DNA of 9,902 nucleotides from CAISGS01 sp044346445 (GTDB lineage Bacteria; Pseudomonadota; Alphaproteobacteria; Caulobacterales; Caulobacteraceae), in the NCBI GenBank assembly GCA_044346445.1, contig JBIIZD010000094.1, forward strand, positions 1 through 9,902, in the 5' to 3' direction. The notes under the pieces were generated by a model. It made no database searches, was not told the origin of the DNA, and saw nothing but the letters and a program-made list of their open reading frames with translations. Below, piece by piece: positions 7,526-9,902 of this stretch. Positions within the stretch are counted from its first letter, which is position 1, and each line of letters opens with the position of its first letter. The translations under genes were made by a program, and so were the position numbers.

Positions 7526-8015
7526 CCTGGTCACACAATCTGCGCCCATGGCGCGTCACATCCTGCGCGGGCGGGCAGCCGCGCTTGAAGCGGCTGAGGG
7601 CGCGCTAGGCTTGGCCTTGCCGGACCTTGCGTGCCGCGCGGCCAGTAGCGGCGAGGTTCATGCGCTTTGGCTTGGCCCGGATGAGTGGCTGATCCTGTCT
7701 GGCAGCCGTCAGGGTCTGGGTCAGCGGCTCGAAGGCGCAATGGGTGCGCATCCTCATTCCTTGGTTGATGTCTCCGACCGTCAGATCGGACTGGTCATGA
7801 GCGGTGCCGAGGTCGAAGCCGTCCTGTCGGTGGGCTGTCCGCTGGACCTGGCTGTGCACGCTTTTCCCGTCGGCATGTGCACCCGCACGGTTCTGGCCAA
7901 GGCCGAGATCGTCCTGTGGCGCACCGGGCCAAACACATTTCACCTGGAGGTCTGGCGCTCATTCGAGGCCTATGTCCGCCAGTTCCTGACCGCAGCAGCG
8001 GTTGTCCCAGCTTGA
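7518..8015 (+). CDS. soxG: Sarcosine oxidase, gamma subunit
   Basis: This 165-residue protein is the fourth subunit of heterotetrameric sarcosine oxidase, with a GcvT-like fold and no cofactor of its own. Visible family marks are LWLGPDEWLI, the SLVDVSDRQIG strand and helix region, LSVGCPLDLAVHAFPVGMCTRTVLAKAEIVLWR, and the final FHLEVWRSFEAYV. It is shorter than most family members as I recall them (about 180-210 residues), mainly at the N-terminus. The start ATG 7518 lies inside the soxA end, 9 bases after a strong AAGGAG (7503-7508), so the short start is well supported. It closes the soxBDAG unit. Confidence 0.9.
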   Translation: MVDLVTQSAPMARHILRGRAAALEAAEGALGLALPDLACRAASSGEVHALWLGPDEWLILSGSRQGLGQRLEGAMGAHPHSLVDVSDRQIGLVMSGAEVEAVLSVGCPLDLAVHAFPVGMCTRTVLAKAEIVLWRTGPNTFHLEVWRSFEAYVRQFLTAAAVVPA

Positions 8016-8104
8016 GGCGAAAGGCGGTTTAGCATCCGAGTTTGAGGCCTAGGCATCTATATTAGGCATTTGCCAAGCACCAGACTCAGCGGTCATCTCA
8101 TCCC
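8016..8104 (+). promoter_or_regulatory. Short gap between soxG and the AraC-type regulator
   Basis: These 89 bases hold no gene. TAGGCAT occurs twice in direct orientation (8050-8056 and 8063-8069, period 13 bases) around an AT-rich TATATT; GCCTA (8047-8051) and TAGGC (8063-8067) could also pair as a weak 5-bp stem. This could be a promoter or operator for the regulator, or chance. No clear terminator with a T-run is seen, so read-through from soxG is possible. Confidence 0.3.
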
Positions 8105-9154
8105 ATGGCACAAGACCCAAGCAAAATGCCCGAACCCAAGCCATCGCAGCGCACCCCGCTGCGCGTTGGCATTATTTTGGCCAATAACTTCACCTTGTCC
8201 GCCTTTGCCCTGTTTATTGACCATTTGCGGCTTGCCGCCGACGATGGCGATCGCAGCCGCCCGATGCGGGCGCAGTGGTCGATCATGTCCAGCCGCCCCG
8301 ATCCCATGCGCGCCAGTTGCGGCGTCATGACCAGCCCAACCAGCAGCTTTCTCGACCCGCATGAACTGGACTATGTCGTGGTCGTCGGCGGTGTTCTGCA
8401 TGGCGGCAACCAGATCAATGAGGCAACCGAGCGTTATCTGCAAAGGGTTGCCGCCGCTGGCGTCAAACTGATTGGCATGTGCACCGGCAGCTTCATCCTG
8501 TGCCGCGCTGGCCTGATGAAGGGGCGCACGGCTTGCGTGAGCTGGTATCATTATCAAGATTTCCGCGACGAGTTTCCAGATCAGGCCGTGGTTGCGGATC
8601 GTCTGTTTGTCGCTGATGGTGACCGGATCACCTGTGCAGGCGGGGCAGGGACGGCGGATCTGGCCAATTATCTGATCGAGCGGCATATCGGCTGGTCGGT
8701 GGCGCAGAAGGCCAGTCAGGTCATGCTGTTTGACAGACCCCGTGCAGGCGCCGACGCCCAGCCGCATCCACCCATGTCCGAGCGCGTGTCTGACCCTAGG
8801 GTGCAGCGGGCCCTGCTCTTGATGGAACAGAACCTGGCCGGGCCCTTGCCGATTGCTCAGGTCGCTGGGCAGCTTGGCCTATCCACGCGCCAGTTCGAGC
8901 GGCTTTGCCACACCACGCTTGGCATGAGCCCGGCCTCGGCCTATCGGCGCTTGCGCCTGCGCTATGCCCACTGGCTGATTGGTCATACCAACCGCTCGGT
9001 CACCGAGATTGCCCATGCGGCTGGCTTTGCTGATTGCGCGCATTTTTCGCGGCAGTTCAAAGAAAATTACGGGTCATCCCCATCCGATCAGCGTCGGCAA
9101 ACCGTGGCAAGCGACGAGATGTCCGATCTCGCCTCGCTCAGGGTGTTTGGCTAG
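8105..9154 (+). CDS. GlxA-type (GATase1-AraC) transcriptional regulator, GbdR/SouR/CdhR-like
   Basis: This 349-residue DNA-binding regulator likely controls this catabolic locus. The N-terminal part (about 18-210) is a DJ-1/GATase1-like ligand domain with the nucleophile-elbow sequence LIGMCTGSFILCRAGL around Cys126 and the CAGGAGTADLANYLIE block. The C-terminal part (about 230-335) is an AraC/XylS domain with two helix-turn-helix units: PIAQVAGQLGLSTRQFERL (about 249-267) and SVTEIAHAAGFADCAHFSRQFK (about 298-319). In pseudomonads this architecture is shared by GbdR (glycine betaine, dimethylglycine), SouR (sarcosine) and CdhR (carnitine), all acting on quaternary-amine catabolism; which ligand applies here cannot be read from sequence. 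The start is uncertain: ATG 8105 has no clear ribosome binding site, and in-frame ATG 8126 would remove only seven residues of low conservation. It lies 89 bases after soxG, in the same direction. Confidence 0.9.
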   Translation: MAQDPSKMPEPKPSQRTPLRVGIILANNFTLSAFALFIDHLRLAADDGDRSRPMRAQWSIMSSRPDPMRASCGVMTSPTSSFLDPHELDYVVVVGGVLHGGNQINEATERYLQRVAAAGVKLIGMCTGSFILCRAGLMKGRTACVSWYHYQDFRDEFPDQAVVADRLFVADGDRITCAGGAGTADLANYLIERHIGWSVAQKASQVMLFDRPRAGADAQPHPPMSERVSDPRVQRALLLMEQNLAGPLPIAQVAGQLGLSTRQFERLCHTTLGMSPASAYRRLRLRYAHWLIGHTNRSVTEIAHAAGFADCAHFSRQFKENYGSSPSDQRRQTVASDEMSDLASLRVFG

Positions 9155-9158
9155 GGCC

Positions 9159-9236
9159 ATGTCCGATCCGTTTCATGAAATCACAGAATTGAAAGACCGT
9201 TTAAAGGCCCTATTGGCCTTTGGGAGCCAAAGATGA
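9159..9236 (+). CDS. Possible 25-residue small ORF coupled to the downstream dioxygenase
   Basis: ATG 9159 opens a 25-codon frame (starting MSDPFHEITELKDRL and ending in GSQR) whose TGA overlaps the ATG of the following gene as ATGA (9233-9236). It starts four bases after the stop of the regulator. The peptide would form a charged amphipathic helix (EITELKDRLKALL). Ribosome-binding support is weak: AGGG at 9153-9156 is only two bases from the ATG. It may be a leader or coupling ORF for the dioxygenase, a real small protein, or chance; I recognise no family. The gapless link with the next start is the main argument for it. Confidence 0.35.
   Translation: MSDPFHEITELKDRLKALLAFGSQR
9203..9232 (+). 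promoter_or_regulatory. Two mutually exclusive hairpins at the dioxygenase ribosome binding site
   Basis: AAAGGCC (9203-9209) pairs perfectly with GGCCTTT (9215-9221) around a five-base loop. CTTTGG (9218-9223) pairs perfectly with CCAAAG (9227-9232) around GAG. The two stems share 9218-9221, so only one can form at a time. The second holds the likely Shine-Dalgarno GGGAG (9222-9226) partly in stem and loop and ends right at the ATG 9233. This is the layout of a translation switch, but its function is inferred. Confidence 0.4.
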
Positions 9237-9902
9237 ATCAAGTCCTGCCCCGTTTGAGAATACAGACTGCAACCGAGCTGGTGGCCGAGCTGGCCGATGG
9301 CACTGTGCTGGATATTCATCCGATCTGGCTACGTGAGCGCAGCCAAGATCCCTCCGCGTTGGATTTGCATACCGGTCAAAGGCTGCATGACCCGGCGGAC
9401 CTACCGCTGGACCTAGCGATTACCGCGCTGGAAGACCTTGGGGCAGGGCGTTTGCATATCCGCTTTAGCGACGATCAATCCTCCATCTATGACACAGCAA
9501 CCTTGGCCACCGAGATTGCCCTGCCACCGGGTGATCATGACTGCCCGCCGGTGCAGCATTGGGACGGCAGCCTGACCGCGTTTCCGCGTGCCCAGTGGAG
9601 CGACAAGCCGTCTGAAGCTGAGATGTTCGACTGGACCCGCCAGTTCCTGACCTATGGCTTTATCATCATTAGCGGCGTGCCGACCGAGCCGGAATCGGTG
9701 CTCAAGATCGGTTCCGCCTTTGGTTATGTGCGCGATACCAATTTTGGCAATCTGTTTGATGTGCGCTCGGTGCCCGATGCCAATGACCTGGCCTATACGG
9801 CGGTCGAGCTTGGTGCGCATACCGATAATCCCTATCGCTCGCCTGTGCCGACCATCCAGCTCTTGCACTGTCTGATCAATGAGACCACGGGCGGCCTATC
9901 GA
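9233..9902 (+). CDS. TauD-family 2-oxoglutarate/Fe(II) dioxygenase, gamma-butyrobetaine hydroxylase/TmpA-like (5' part)
   Basis: The first 223 residues are present and the gene continues past the right edge. The N-terminal domain (about 5-100) is of the DUF971/GBBH-like type found in front of gamma-butyrobetaine and trimethyllysine hydroxylases (IHPIWLRERS..., TGQRLHDPADLP). The catalytic jelly-roll follows (about 115 on), with GFIIISGVP, FGYVRDTNFGNLFDV and the iron site His196-X-Asp198 in LGAHTDNPYRSPVPTIQLLHCL; the distal histidine lies outside. This family hydroxylates trimethylammonium compounds: gamma-butyrobetaine to carnitine, or 2-trimethylaminoethylphosphonate in the TmpAB route to glycine betaine. 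The cysteines that hold zinc in the N-terminal domain of classical gamma-butyrobetaine hydroxylase are absent (Arg-Ser-Gln-Asp in that place). The start ATG has GGGAG (9222-9226) six bases upstream and overlaps the small ORF stop. Substrate is undecided. Confidence 0.85.
   Translation, partial: MNQVLPRLRIQTATELVAELADGTVLDIHPIWLRERSQDPSALDLHTGQRLHDPADLPLDLAITALEDLGAGRLHIRFSDDQSSIYDTATLATEIALPPGDHDCPPVQHWDGSLTAFPRAQWSDKPSEAEMFDWTRQFLTYGFIIISGVPTEPESVLKIGSAFGYVRDTNFGNLFDVRSVPDANDLAYTAVELGAHTDNPYRSPVPTIQLLHCLINETTGGLS

Noticed and set aside
8093..8767. Minus-strand open frame of 224 codons opposite the regulator
   Set aside because: It covers the GATase1 domain of a clearly recognised regulator on the other strand; no ribosome binding site or domain supports it.
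1..9902. tRNA, rRNA, insertion sequence, phage or defence genes
   Set aside because: No cloverleaf, rRNA segment, transposase, integrase or nuclease-like protein was recognised on either strand; nearly all the DNA is covered by ordinary metabolic genes.

Overview
The window is GC-rich DNA of alphaproteobacterial character. The evidence is codon use, the heterotetrameric sarcosine oxidase operon order B-D-A-G, and palindromic GC-rich intergenic repeats of a kind I associate with Caulobacterales and Sphingomonadales; the order-level guess is weak. It is a methylamine-osmolyte catabolism locus that removes the three methyl groups of glycine betaine one after another.

Layout: (1) bases 1-275, plus strand: the C-terminal end of a folate-dependent dimethylglycine/sarcosine dehydrogenase, cut by the window edge. 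(2) 236-404: three copies of a palindromic repeat (direct, inverted, direct) between two convergent genes; the first copy supplies the stop codon of the left gene. (3) 409-2744, minus strand: gbcA-gbcB, the Rieske oxygenase and its flavin/ferredoxin reductase, joined by an ATGA overlap. (4) 2745-2989: divergent control region. (5) 2990-8015, plus strand: soxB-soxD-soxA-soxG, tightly packed. (6) 8105-9154, plus strand: a GATase1-AraC regulator of the GbdR/SouR/CdhR type. (7) 9159-9236: a possible 25-residue ORF whose stop overlaps the next start, together with two mutually exclusive hairpins at the ribosome binding site. (8) 9233-9902: the 5' part of a TauD-type 2-oxoglutarate dioxygenase related to gamma-butyrobetaine hydroxylase and to TmpA, running off the right edge.

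How the genes fit together: GbcAB converts glycine betaine to dimethylglycine and formaldehyde. The left-edge dehydrogenase would convert dimethylglycine to sarcosine. SoxBDAG converts sarcosine to glycine, passing the methyl carbon to tetrahydrofolate and releasing hydrogen peroxide. The regulator probably senses glycine betaine, dimethylglycine or sarcosine and may act at the divergent 2745-2989 region. The last gene may feed the pathway from above, either by making carnitine from gamma-butyrobetaine or by opening a trimethylammonium phosphonate route to glycine betaine. The core pathway is known biology. The less ordinary points are the repeat-derived C-terminus, the small coupled ORF with alternative hairpins, the loss of zinc-site cysteines in the dioxygenase, and a repeated motif in the divergent promoter.
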